A stretch of DNA of 64,000 bases from Planctomycetota bacterium (GTDB taxonomy: Bacteria > Planctomycetota > PLA2), in the NCBI GenBank assembly GCA_021776735.1, contig JAJFFH010000027.1, positions 248,001 through 312,000 on the forward strand, written 5' to 3'. A program made the position numbers and the translations under genes. Shown here piece by piece: positions 1 through 9,200 of the stretch; within the stretch, counting starts at the first letter, position 1; every line of letters begins with the position of its first letter. The notes below the pieces were generated by a model that saw nothing but the letters and a program-made list of their open reading frames with translations, was not told the DNA's origin and made no database searches.

Positions 1-403
1 CCAGATCCTGCACCTCCGCGGAGGCAGCGTCGCCGCGTCGCTCAAGCAGCGTCGCCATGCGCCGCAGGGCGAGTTCCAGGCCCACCAACTGCTCGTGGGT
101 CGTGCCGGTCCCGGTCGCAACGCTGCCGACGCCGATGCGTTGATCGGTGACCATCCGAACCGCTTCGTCGAGGAGGTTCGCCTTGTCGAGCTCGCCCCGC
201 TCGCGCAGGTCCCGGCCGAGCGCACGCATCTGATCAAGTCGGGTGCGCAATTCGTCCGCGGAGCGCTGCTGGCGCTGCGTCAGAGTCGCGAGCAGGCGCG
301 TGCGGGACGTCGATTCGTCCTGGGCGTGAACGACGCCCGGCAAGATGGCGCCCACGAGCGCAGCAGCCAGGGCCCACGGGAGAGAGCGAGATAGGGTGCT
401 CAT
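1..403 (-). CDS. Secreted helical protein, N-terminal part (runs off window start)
   Basis: An open frame starts with ATG at 403 and runs to the window edge without a stop, so only the first 134 codons are visible. The start is preceded by AGAGGA at 8 bases. The N-terminus MSTLSRSLPWALAAALVGAI is a classical signal peptide with a probable cleavage after VHA (about residue 27). The rest is charged and helical, rich in Arg, Glu and Leu, probably coiled coil. It lies 61 bp downstream of the DUF4175-like gene on the same strand, so it is likely the last visible member of the sigma/anti-sigma operon. No family recognised; function unknown. Confidence 0.7.
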   Translation of the reverse strand, partial: MSTLSRSLPWALAAALVGAILPGVVHAQDESTSRTRLLATLTQRQQRSADELRTRLDQMRALGRDLRERGELDKANLLDEAVRMVTDQRIGVGSVATGTGTTHEQLVGLELALRRMATLLERRGDAASAEVQDL

Positions 404-464
404 GATCGATTCCTCTTGCGTTGTTGATACGGTCGATTTGTTCATCGCCAAGTCCGTCTGCGGT

Positions 465-2726
465 TCATCGCTTGTCCGGTGCAAGGTCCTCGACGATCTG
501 CTGCTGGCGTCGCTGCAGATCCCTGAAGAACCGGATCACCCCTTCGTAGTTCTGCCACTCCTGCGTGAGCCGTCGGAGGCGCTTCAGGCCATCCGCGACC
601 TTGCGTTGTGCCGTGGCCACTTTGCGCTTGGCATTGCCGTACGTCGCCTCATCCGCGGCGCGGGCCATTTCGCCGAGACCGCGGTAGCCCTGTGGTCCGT
701 GTTCCGCGGCAAGTCGGTCGGCGAGACCGGCCATCTCGACAAGTTTGATATGCGCGTCACCAACCCGGATCGCCTTTTCGTTGTACGCGGCCCAGATGTC
801 ACCGTAGAGCTCGCCGCCAAATGCTCGCCCCGACCCCTCGCGCTGCAGAAGGTGGCGCTCATAGAACGGCAGCATCTGGTCTGCGCTGGAACGGTCGCCG
901 AGACGATTGAACACATAGGTATCGAGGATCGACTGGACGCGGCGCGCGATGGCTTCGATATCTTCGATCACTCGCGCCTGGGCGGCCTGCGAGCTGTTGC
1001 AGAGCCGGCGAAATTCCGCTCGGTCACCGCGTGCGCCGTCGATGTCGTCGAGGCGCCGCTCGACATCGAGGGCTTTTTCGAGGGTTCGCTCGAGCGATCC
1101 GCGAAGATCGCCCTTGCGGGCCACGAGCGCACCATCGAGGTCGCCCTCGCCGACCACTTGTACGCGGTACTCGGCGCGCGTCTCGCGCTTTTGGCCCTTC
1201 GAGTCCTCGACGATGAGCCGGAACGTGATCTGATCGCCCTTGCTCAACGCTTCGCCCTTCAGGTTGCGAAAACGCGCGAGGTCGAGCGAGAACACGCCCA
1301 CAAGGCGACCACCGGCCCGCTCCGAACCGCGCTGGCTGCTCACCGCGTCGCCACCGGCGTCGCCGAACACGGCTTCGCGCGGCTTGTCTTCGCCCACGGC
1401 GTAGCGCAGCACGGTCCGGTCGATGCGGTGGTCGTCCCGTGCGTTGAATCCGACGAGCACAACGCCGCCGGGGAGCCGCTCGGGGCGTGTCCCCGGGGTC
1501 GCGACGCGTACGGTCGGGGGCTGGTCGCGGGCGACGCGCAGGATGTATGTGTCGGATCCCGCGTCGTTCTCCTCGCCGCTCTTGCCGACGAGGCGCAGGG
1601 AGTAGCGCAGGTCTTTGTGCGGAGCAAGGGTGGCCTCGAACTGGTTGCCGTCGATACGCTTCATCGCCGCGGGCACGGCGGCGCCCTTGGCCAGGAACGC
1701 ATCGCGCAGGTTCATGTTGGCGCGGATGCGCAATGTGATCCTGGTGCCCTGGGGAACCCGTTGATCGCCGCCTGCGAGTGTTTCGTCGGCGCGTTGGAGG
1801 TATGTAGGGTACTCGCACTCCATCTCGATCGCCAAGACGGCGGGCGGGGTCAGCGCGTCGATGTGATAGACCTGTTCGCGGTCGTCGTCTCCACCGGCGA
1901 CGGTGAACCGGATCGACTCGTAGATCGGCATCGTGATCGCGAAGAGCGCGGCGTCCTCGGACGAGGGGGTCAGCTCGACGATTTCTGCGCTACTGCGACG
2001 GTCCGAACTCTCCCAGTACGAGAACCGGACGCGGTCGGGGATCGACCCCTCCGCACGGATCTCTACGGTCGTCTCGCGACCGCGCGTGATGAGGCGCGCG
2101 CGGCCCGGCTCCATGTCCGCGATGACAAGTGTTGTTCGGCGCGGCCAAGCGACGTCCCGCAGCAACAGCGAACGGCGGGCGAAGGTCCGGACCAGATCCG
2201 CGCGCGAGACCGACGCCATGACGACGACAGCGAGCAGGGCGGCGGCAACGCCCGCCCAGCGCGCCGCAGGGCTGCTCCGGGCGAGGTACGGGAAACGCGC
2301 CGGTTCCGCGATCCGCACGGCTTCTTCGCAGACCGCGCGCATCAGCTCGGGCGAATCTTCGCTGTCGGGTTGCGGCTTTTTCTCGTCACGCGCGAACGCG
2401 AGACTGGAGAGGAGCCGGTCTTCGAGATCGGGAAAGGCGCGCTCGATGCGCCGGGCCAGGACGTTGTCGTCCAGGCGGCGGGCGAGCGGCGCAAGCAGAC
2501 GACGCAACGTGACGACTGCGGTACCGGCGAGCAGCAGGAGCAGTGTCACGGTCCGCACCCACAGCGGCAGACGCAGCAGGTAGTCGGCGAAGAAAAACGC
2601 AACAAGCGCCACAAGCACGAAGACGGCCACGCGGCCGGTGCCGGCGACGAGGAGGATCGCTCGCATGCGCCGACGCAGGGCAAAGAGGCCGCGGCGAAGC
2701 GGAGAGGTCGTTTCGTGGAGGTTCAC
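465..2726 (-). CDS. DUF4175-like membrane protein with C-terminal coiled coil
   Basis: 753-residue protein starting with GTG. It has two hydrophobic segments near residues 25-50 and 55-75 and a third near 155-175, followed by a long extracytoplasmic region of beta-type sequence. The C-terminal 200 residues are highly charged and helical (about 530-750). This order resembles DUF4175-type membrane proteins of unknown role that occur near MoxR/VWA clusters; the assignment is by general resemblance only. It is 28 bp downstream of the FecR-type gene on the same strand, which suggests it belongs to the same transcription unit and may be an envelope protein controlled by that regulator pair (inference). 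Confidence 0.65.
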   Translation of the reverse strand: MNLHETTSPLRRGLFALRRRMRAILLVAGTGRVAVFVLVALVAFFFADYLLRLPLWVRTVTLLLLLAGTAVVTLRRLLAPLARRLDDNVLARRIERAFPDLEDRLLSSLAFARDEKKPQPDSEDSPELMRAVCEEAVRIAEPARFPYLARSSPAARWAGVAAALLAVVVMASVSRADLVRTFARRSLLLRDVAWPRRTTLVIADMEPGRARLITRGRETTVEIRAEGSIPDRVRFSYWESSDRRSSAEIVELTPSSEDAALFAITMPIYESIRFTVAGGDDDREQVYHIDALTPPAVLAIEMECEYPTYLQRADETLAGGDQRVPQGTRITLRIRANMNLRDAFLAKGAAVPAAMKRIDGNQFEATLAPHKDLRYSLRLVGKSGEENDAGSDTYILRVARDQPPTVRVATPGTRPERLPGGVVLVGFNARDDHRIDRTVLRYAVGEDKPREAVFGDAGGDAVSSQRGSERAGGRLVGVFSLDLARFRNLKGEALSKGDQITFRLIVEDSKGQKRETRAEYRVQVVGEGDLDGALVARKGDLRGSLERTLEKALDVERRLDDIDGARGDRAEFRRLCNSSQAAQARVIEDIEAIARRVQSILDTYVFNRLGDRSSADQMLPFYERHLLQREGSGRAFGGELYGDIWAAYNEKAIRVGDAHIKLVEMAGLADRLAAEHGPQGYRGLGEMARAADEATYGNAKRKVATAQRKVADGLKRLRRLTQEWQNYEGVIRFFRDLQRRQQQIVEDLAPDKR

Positions 2727-2754
2727 CGGTGTCGGTTTTCGTTACGTCGTTTCG

Positions 2755-3990
2755 TTACTTGTCCCGGGCGCGATCCGCGCGCACGCGCACTCCACGCCCC
2801 GGGTATGAAATGAACAACGCCTCCCGCTCCGGAAGAGGATGCGGAAGGCGTAGCAAAAAGACCCGTTCGCTACCCGGCTGGAGTTGAATCGGACCATCGA
2901 GGATCGATACACCGGCCGAGTTCGTCGATACCGGATCCAACGGTACCTGACGATTCGCGTAGCTCGCGTAAAAAAGCGGCTCGCCGTCCGCCGGCGCCGC
3001 GAGCACGAGCGCGTCGGGCGTACGGTTTTGAACAACCACCTCGACCGAGGTTTCATCGACGACCCGCGCCCGCAACGCCGGGGTCGTGAACCACGCCGTG
3101 GCGCGTCCGGGTTTAGCGCTTGTACACGTGCGGGCGGGCCAGGAAAACAGCTCGCCAGCCACGACATCGCGCTGGCCGCCGTCCCATTCGCAGCGCACGG
3201 AGCCCCGTACGACACAGACCGCGATGGCGCCGTTCCGCCGTTCGACAAGATAGGCCGTACCGGTCGTGATCACGCGGACCGGTCCGGCGTCAACCGTGAA
3301 GGCGGGCCCGCCCCCATGCTCCACGCCGCTAGTGCGGTCCGCGCGCTCCCCGGACGGAGAGCTCTTCGAGATATCCAAATAAACACGGCCCGCACCAAGT
3401 GCGAGCCGTTTAGATTCGGGGAGGGAAAAGCGCGTATTCGCGTCAATCGTGACCGTAGCCACGGCTGCCGGAACTACGTCTGCCAGCGTGCTCTCGCCGT
3501 CGCCGTTCGCAAGATCACCCGATCGAGGGCCGCCAGCCCCCGTTCGAGGGCCGCCCGCCACCGAGATGCGGGCGACCGCGCTGGTGGTGAACGTCTTGCC
3601 GTCCGACGACGCGAGTTCGCCGAACAACGTCGTCATTGCCGGATCGCCTTCGGACTTCGGTACGACGAACGCCAACGCGATCAGGGCGGCGGCGGCCACC
3701 GGCATCCAGGCGCGTTCGAAAAACGACCGCGGTGCGGTGCGATCGATCTCGCCACGGATGCGGTTCCAGAGTTCCGGCGGCGGCGCGAGCTCATCGAGTT
3801 CGTCGTGCAGCGCGAAGTGCGCGCTGATTTCGGCGAATTCGGCCGCGGCGGCGGGGTCGTCGGCAAGCACGCCCCGAATCCGTCTGGCTTGGTCCCCGTC
3901 CAACTCGCCCAAAGCGAGCGCCACGAGCTGCTCGTGAAGATCCTCGGGGACTCGGTTCGCTTCGCTCATTGATCGGTTTCCCTCGCTCAT
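2755..3990 (-). CDS. FecR-type anti-sigma factor / membrane regulator
   Basis: 411 residues. The N-terminal 70 residues are an acidic helical segment of the type that binds ECF sigma factors (DLHEQLVALALGELDGDQ), followed by a single membrane helix (VAAAALIALAFVV, about 95-110) and an extracytoplasmic FecR-like beta domain containing VYLDIS and a GTAYLVERRNG stretch. Its first codon overlaps the stop of the sigma gene as ATGA, the usual arrangement for a cognate sigma/anti-sigma pair. Two possible starts exist because the sequence GATCAATGAGCGA is duplicated 21 bp apart; the downstream ATG at 3969 is an alternative. It probably holds the sigma factor at the membrane until an envelope signal releases it. 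Confidence 0.85.
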   Translation of the reverse strand: MSEGNRSMSEANRVPEDLHEQLVALALGELDGDQARRIRGVLADDPAAAAEFAEISAHFALHDELDELAPPPELWNRIRGEIDRTAPRSFFERAWMPVAAAALIALAFVVPKSEGDPAMTTLFGELASSDGKTFTTSAVARISVAGGPRTGAGGPRSGDLANGDGESTLADVVPAAVATVTIDANTRFSLPESKRLALGAGRVYLDISKSSPSGERADRTSGVEHGGGPAFTVDAGPVRVITTGTAYLVERRNGAIAVCVVRGSVRCEWDGGQRDVVAGELFSWPARTCTSAKPGRATAWFTTPALRARVVDETSVEVVVQNRTPDALVLAAPADGEPLFYASYANRQVPLDPVSTNSAGVSILDGPIQLQPGSERVFLLRLPHPLPEREALFISYPGRGVRVRADRARDK

Positions 3991-4640
3991 TGATCGTCTC
4001 CCCCGGATCCCGAGTTTCCAGACTTCGAATCTCCAGACTCCGAGCTTCTGGACTCCGGCTCCAGGAAGTCCTGCAAATGCGCGCGCAGGTTCTTTTCCGC
4101 CAGCGAGACGCGACTCTTGACGGTTCCGACGGGAATCGAAAGCGCCGCGGCGATCTCGGCGTACGGCAGGCGCTGGTAGCGCGCCATGATGAACACGACG
4201 CGCAGCTTGTCGCTCAGGGAATCGACGGCCTTGCGAATCGCGGCTGCGGTCTCCGCGGCGCGGGCTCCCGAGTCGGGCGCCACCTCGGTCGACTTTTCCT
4301 TGACGTTTTGGAGCTGCGCCTGGGCCTGGTCACCACCCGCGACGGAATGAAACGGGCGCCGCTTCATCTTCTCGCGCTCGTTGAACCAGTAGTTCTTCCC
4401 GATCTGGAAGAGCCAGGTCGACACCTTGCCGATCGGTCGGTACGTCTCGCGCGCCCGCCAAACCCGAAGAAACGTCTCCTGGACGTAGTCTTCGGCGGCG
4501 ATCCGGTCGAAACACATTTGATAAAAAAAGTTCAGCAGTGCCTTCGCGTACCGGCCATAGAGCTGTTCGTATGCAGCCACGTCGCCATCCCGTACGCGCA
4601 CCATGAGGCGCTGGTCGTCGCGGTCTCGATCAGTGCGCAC
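3987..4640 (-). CDS. ECF-family RNA polymerase sigma factor
   Basis: 217 residues from a GTG start at 4640, chosen because GGAGG lies 5 bases upstream; an ATG at 4703 has no such site. Region 2 is clear (AAYEQLYGRYAKALLNFFYQ, DYVQETFLRVWRARETY, VSTWLFQIGKNYW), as is region 4 (LSDKLRVVFIMARYQRLPYA and IPVGTVKSRVSLAEKNLRAH). There is no region 1 or 3, as expected for ECF factors. The C-terminus is an unusual Ser/Gly/Asp-rich tail encoded by short imperfect DNA repeats (about 4000-4060). It overlaps the FecR-type gene by 4 bp. It directs RNA polymerase to a small stress or envelope regulon, probably including this operon. Confidence 0.93.
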   Translation of the reverse strand: MRTDRDRDDQRLMVRVRDGDVAAYEQLYGRYAKALLNFFYQMCFDRIAAEDYVQETFLRVWRARETYRPIGKVSTWLFQIGKNYWFNEREKMKRRPFHSVAGGDQAQAQLQNVKEKSTEVAPDSGARAAETAAAIRKAVDSLSDKLRVVFIMARYQRLPYAEIAAALSIPVGTVKSRVSLAEKNLRAHLQDFLEPESRSSESGDSKSGNSGSGGDDQ

Positions 4641-4856
4641 TGGATCCTCCGGACTCGGCTTCTCCCGATGCGAGCGGTGCCGGCCAGCCGATCGACGACG
4701 CATGTCAGGTTTCCCACTGGCCGTTACAACCGGTCTGGGCGCGCGGGGTTCAATGGGTTTGGGCCAAGACCCTAACTATAGGCGGAGCCCGGAGTTATGG
4801 CTGCGAGAATTCGCTGAGCGGATTCTCGATAGTCGGGAGGAGAGGCAACTGAGGAA

Positions 4857-4874
4857 GCGTACGGACGGCGATGT
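4857..4874 (+). repeat. Dispersed 18-bp motif, copy 1
   Basis: GCGTACGGACGGCGATGT, full consensus of the dispersed motif described in the findings. It lies in the 272-bp gap between the ECF sigma gene and the secreted repeat protein, 39 bp beyond the stop of the latter. Confidence 0.9.
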
Positions 4875-4912
4875 CTGCGCGCTGGCGCCGGAACATCGGC
4901 AGCCCCTGCGCG

Positions 4913-6103
4913 TTAGCGCTGGAAGATCGGCAGGTAGTTCGTCGGAACCTGCAGGATGATCGCCGAGACCGCGGTCGAGAACGCGTTGCCGACGTGGCTG
5001 GAGACCCAGTACGTGTGGCGGCGTCCGTCGCGGCGCGTGCGCGACCGGGCGATCGACAGGAGGTCGTCGCGGACCATCGTGTACCAGTTTTCCCACGTCC
5101 GTCCGCCGCGCGTGTACATCGCCTGCGCGGCGTAGTAGTTGCCGTAGAAGTAGAAGTAGTGGTCGTGGTACTCGATCCAGATGCCCTCGTACTGGCGCTG
5201 GATGTAGCGGAGGCAATCGCTGATGCGCGGCGGCCGCGGAATGCTGTGCTTACGGCAGAAGCGGGCGACCGCGGTGTTCGAGTACAGCCCGGCCTGGTAG
5301 ATGGTCGTCAGTCCGGCGGCGGTCAGGGCGAAGCTGTTTCGGTTGAACGGAACCTTTTGATGCTGGTAGAGGAACGCGCCCCGGTCGTGGCCGGTCGTGA
5401 CCGCGGACTCCATGACGTAGCGCAGCGCCTTGTCGATGGACTCCTTGGGCACCTTGATGCCGATGTTTCTCGCCTCACGCAGTGCGACCACCTGGCAGAC
5501 GGTGATCGACATGTCGGAGTCCTGGGCGGCGGGTGCATAGCGCCATCCACCGCGCGTGTTCTGGGACTTCCAGGTGAACGCGACCGCCTGGTCCAGTTTC
5601 CCGCGCAGCGCCGGGTTGCCCGTCATGCCGTAGATTTCGGCGAGGAACAGGACGCTGAACGCATGGCTGTACATGCGCGTTCCGTGTTCGGTGATAAACC
5701 CGTCCGGCTTCACGGAGCGCAGGACAAAGCGCAGCGCTTTGTCCATGACCTTGCCGTACGGGCCCTGGCCGGGCAGATGGCCTCCGCTGAGGAAGGCCAT
5801 GCCGGCGAGTGCGGTGACGCCCAAGTGGGGCCGGCCCTCGCGCGGCTGCGTCTCGGGCTGGGGCCGGTAGCCGTCGTTGATCTTGAAACCGACGCGCGAG
5901 GTCCACGATCCGTCCTTGTTTTGATGGTCGGCGAGCCAGCGCAACGCCCCGTCGACGGCCTTCTTGGCGCGGTCGTTCAAGAGCGGCTTCTTGCGCCGTG
6001 TGGCGCGCAGGTCTTCCTGGGCCAGCACGGGGGCGGGGGCAGCGGCACCAAGTCCTAGAACCAAGCCGGCTGCGAGAAGAACGGTTGCGAAGCGACGGTG
6101 CAT
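4913..6103 (-). CDS. Secreted prenyltransferase/squalene-oxidase-repeat protein
   Basis: 396 residues. I chose the ATG at 6103 because it begins a signal peptide (MHRRFATVLLAAGLVLGLGA, cleavage near VLAQ). The mature part has alpha/alpha-toroid repeats typical of the prenyltransferase and squalene-oxidase repeat family: ALRWLADHQNKDGSW, LRFVLRSVKPDGFI, AVAFTWKSQNTRGGWRYAP, CLRYIQRQYEGIW. The DxDD catalytic motif of true cyclases is absent, and export argues against sterol or hopanoid synthesis. Such secreted repeat proteins are common in planctomycetes and their role is unknown. A related protein is encoded at 19853-21049. It is flanked by gaps on both sides, so probably monocistronic. Confidence 0.8.
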   Translation of the reverse strand: MHRRFATVLLAAGLVLGLGAAAPAPVLAQEDLRATRRKKPLLNDRAKKAVDGALRWLADHQNKDGSWTSRVGFKINDGYRPQPETQPREGRPHLGVTALAGMAFLSGGHLPGQGPYGKVMDKALRFVLRSVKPDGFITEHGTRMYSHAFSVLFLAEIYGMTGNPALRGKLDQAVAFTWKSQNTRGGWRYAPAAQDSDMSITVCQVVALREARNIGIKVPKESIDKALRYVMESAVTTGHDRGAFLYQHQKVPFNRNSFALTAAGLTTIYQAGLYSNTAVARFCRKHSIPRPPRISDCLRYIQRQYEGIWIEYHDHYFYFYGNYYAAQAMYTRGGRTWENWYTMVRDDLLSIARSRTRRDGRRHTYWVSSHVGNAFSTAVSAIILQVPTNYLPIFQR

Positions 6104-6245
6104 TCGGTCTCCGTCAAGTATACGTCGGAAGCGGGACCTCGAAGACACGAGGCTCGAATTTTGAGGTCGCCCTCGCCATCCGTGATCATCGGCGGGGTAG
6201 GGCCGGACCGTGAGCCTGCCCTCCCGACCGATGACCCAAACGGGG

Positions 6246-9200
6246 CTACTTGGGTCCGTACACATGGACCCGGCCGTCCGACGCCACCACGACCAGAAGG
6301 CCGTTTTGCACCCGGGCGTGCACGTAGTCGACGTTGCCCGCCTGCAGCTTGATCGGAATCTTCTGGAGCACCGCGCCATCGAGAGGATCGACCAGGTGGA
6401 GCCGGGGCGCGAGAACCGTCCTGCGGTCCTCGTGCAGTTCGAACGCCAGGGTGCCTCGAGACGGAACAAGCCGGGCGCGCTCCCGCGGGCGCCGGGTGAG
6501 TTCCTGGGTGTATCGCTGCGTGAGCTCCGGCACCTTGAACGCGCTCAGGCGCGCGGCGCGGCGCGGGTTGCCGCTGGTCAGCACGAGCAGCAGGGTGTCG
6601 TGCTCGGGTTGGGGAGGGAGGCCCGGTCCGAAACGGCCCTGGTTCACGGGACCGGCCCGCAGGCCCGCGGCGTACTTGACCAGCTTGCCGGACTCGATCT
6701 CAAAGACCGCGGCTCCCTGGGCCTGGTCCAGGACCACCGCGTAGCGACCGATGCGCTCCAGCTTCACCGGATCCCGGTTGTTCGTGTGCGTGGGGGCGCG
6801 TTGGCGCCACAACACCATCCCGGGCCCGGGGCTCGAGGGGTCGATCAACAACAGGGAATAGGTGTGCAGCATCGAATACTCGCGACGTCCGGGCCGCTGC
6901 TCGCGGATGCACAAGAGGATGCGGCCGTCCTCCAGGACCACAGGCGGGAAGGGCGGAAGTCGGTGAGCGGCCCCCGCGGCGAGAACCCGATCGTTCCCGT
7001 GTTCGATGGCGCCGCTTGTCGAATCCAGAACCGTCAGGGAGAGCGGATTGGTCGAGAACACCAGAAGTCGGCCGTCCCGCGGAACGATCTGGAATCGTGA
7101 GTGCACGCGGTCGGCGCCGCCGCCTGCGAGGCTCCGGGTCCAAAGTACCGAGCCGTCCTCGGCGTGAAGCGCAGAGATTCCGAGGCGGCCTCGCCGCGGC
7201 CGGTCCCGAAAAACGAGGAATAGCTGGCCCTTGTGTTCGACGAGGTGTTCCGCGGTATGTCCTTCCGGGAGACGCCGCGATTGGAGCGCGCGGCCGGTTG
7301 TCGCGTCGAACACCCGTGTCGTGTCGCTCGTCGTCATGTGGATGCGGTTGCCGGCGAAGACGAGTGGCTCCTTCGGTTCGCGGTCGCATTCCAACGCATA
7401 GAGTTTTTCGCCCGTGCGGCCGTTGTAGACATGGACGCGGGTGCGCGCGCGGATGAATACGGCGGGCGGCAGGCTCTTCGGAATCTGTCCGGCCACGTCG
7501 ACAAGATCCAGGTAGTCGTCGCCGACTTTCTTGGTGAACCGATGCTCGACTTCGGGACCGAGTTCCGTAGACCGCGCGCTGCGTGCAAAGCTCGGGTACG
7601 GCTTGCGCCGCCGCCACTCGTCCGCGAGCGCGCGGGCCGTCACCCGCGCCCCGTCGTCGCGGACCACGATCTGCTCGCCGTGGCGGGCTCGGAGACGCTG
7701 GATGGCGGCGTATGCATGGCCGTAGGCCTTCATGCCGTGAAGCGCGCGAATCATCAGCACGCGGGCCTGCGCCAACTCGGGAGCGTGCTCTGAGCCGGTC
7801 TGTTCGACCAGGAATCGGCGCAGAACCCGTGCGGCGGCGGCCGGTTCGTCGGTTTCGACGCGCCGTTGGGCCAGCTCGATCGTGGCCGGAATCGCGGCGC
7901 GGGCGTTGCCGTAGAGGCGCAGTCCCCGTTCGAGCGCGCCGAGGTCGCGGCTCTTTCGCGCCGCGGCGAAGAGGCGCTCCGCCCGGAGTTCGTACGGTTC
8001 GTAATGGGAGCGCCCGTAGTTCTTGAGCAGTTCCCCGATCCGTCGCACCGCCTCCCGCGCCGCACCGGTTTCCGGCTCCGCTTCGATAAGCGCATGAAGG
8101 ACCTTCAGGCCCTTCGCGATCTGGTCGCGTTCGAGCTGAATCTTCGCGATTTCGAGAAGCGCCCAGGCGCGGACGGAGCGCCGTTGATCGTCGCGTTGCG
8201 CGTCACCGTGCTCCCTGGCCAAGGCGCGCAGGTTGCGGACGCGCCATTTCACCGCCGTCACCGGCGAGATTCGCGGCCAGGGCCAGCTGGCCTCCCAGCG
8301 GATGCGTGTGCGCAGGCGAGCCGCGGTGTTCGGCGCAGCCCGGACCGCGGCGTCGAACTCTTCGCCGGCCCGATCGGAGCCCTCTTCCAGAGCCCCGTAG
8401 GCGCGGCGCAGCAGCGCGCGATGAAGGCCGAGCTGCGCGCGTGAAGCTGCTGCCAGCGCACCGATCTGTCCCGCCTTGGTGCTGGCCCGGCGGTAGTGTT
8501 CGATCGCGTCTTTCACACGACCGACGGCGAGGAACACGTCCGCGGCGGTGAGCAGCACTCCCGGGCGATTCGGGGCGCGGCGGACCCGATCTTTCGCGGC
8601 GGCGATGACCTGTTCGCGGTCGAAACGAGCGGTGACGCCATCGCGACTGGCGGTGACGAGCACGCCGTCGCCCGTGACGAGGTTGACCATCCTGTCGTTG
8701 TCCGGGTGGGTCTCGCGTGAAAGCGGAGGGCCGCGTCGTTTTCCGGTCGCGGGGTCAAAGCGATAGATGGCACTGTGCGTCGGGACCAGGAGCGACTGCC
8801 GGGTTACGAGGCCGCGCCCCGCGCCGATGTGGATGCTATCGAAGCGGGCCCGCCAATCGATCGCGCCGATTGCCAGGCCCCGCTCGCGATCCTCGACGGC
8901 GCGGATCGCGATTACCTCGTTCTTGCCGCTGATGAAGATGCGTTCCCCATCCGTTCCGTGGATGGCACGAGGCGGGGGGGGCTCGCCCCGCGCGCGTTCC
9001 GAACGTCCGTGGACGCGCACGGTCTTGAAGACATGCCCGGAGTAGCGGTCCAGGAACAGGAGCGCGCGTCCGTCGGACGGCGCGATGACGATGTGGTCCG
9101 CCGTAATCAGCGGCGGGGCGTTTTCGAACAGTGGCCAGCGCCGGGGTGCCTCGAACCAGTAGTAGGTCGACGGCAGGGGCACGATCGGATACTCCGTCAA

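Noticed and set aside
345..2813. An 822-codon open frame on the plus strand opposite the DUF4175-like gene
   Set aside because: It is a high-GC antisense shadow; the minus-strand frame has membrane helices and operon context, the plus one has no recognisable features.
4693..4730. TGTAACG...CGTC pattern upstream of the ECF sigma gene as an autoregulated ECF promoter
   Set aside because: The spacing (21 bases) is too long for known ECF promoters and no second example was found in the window.
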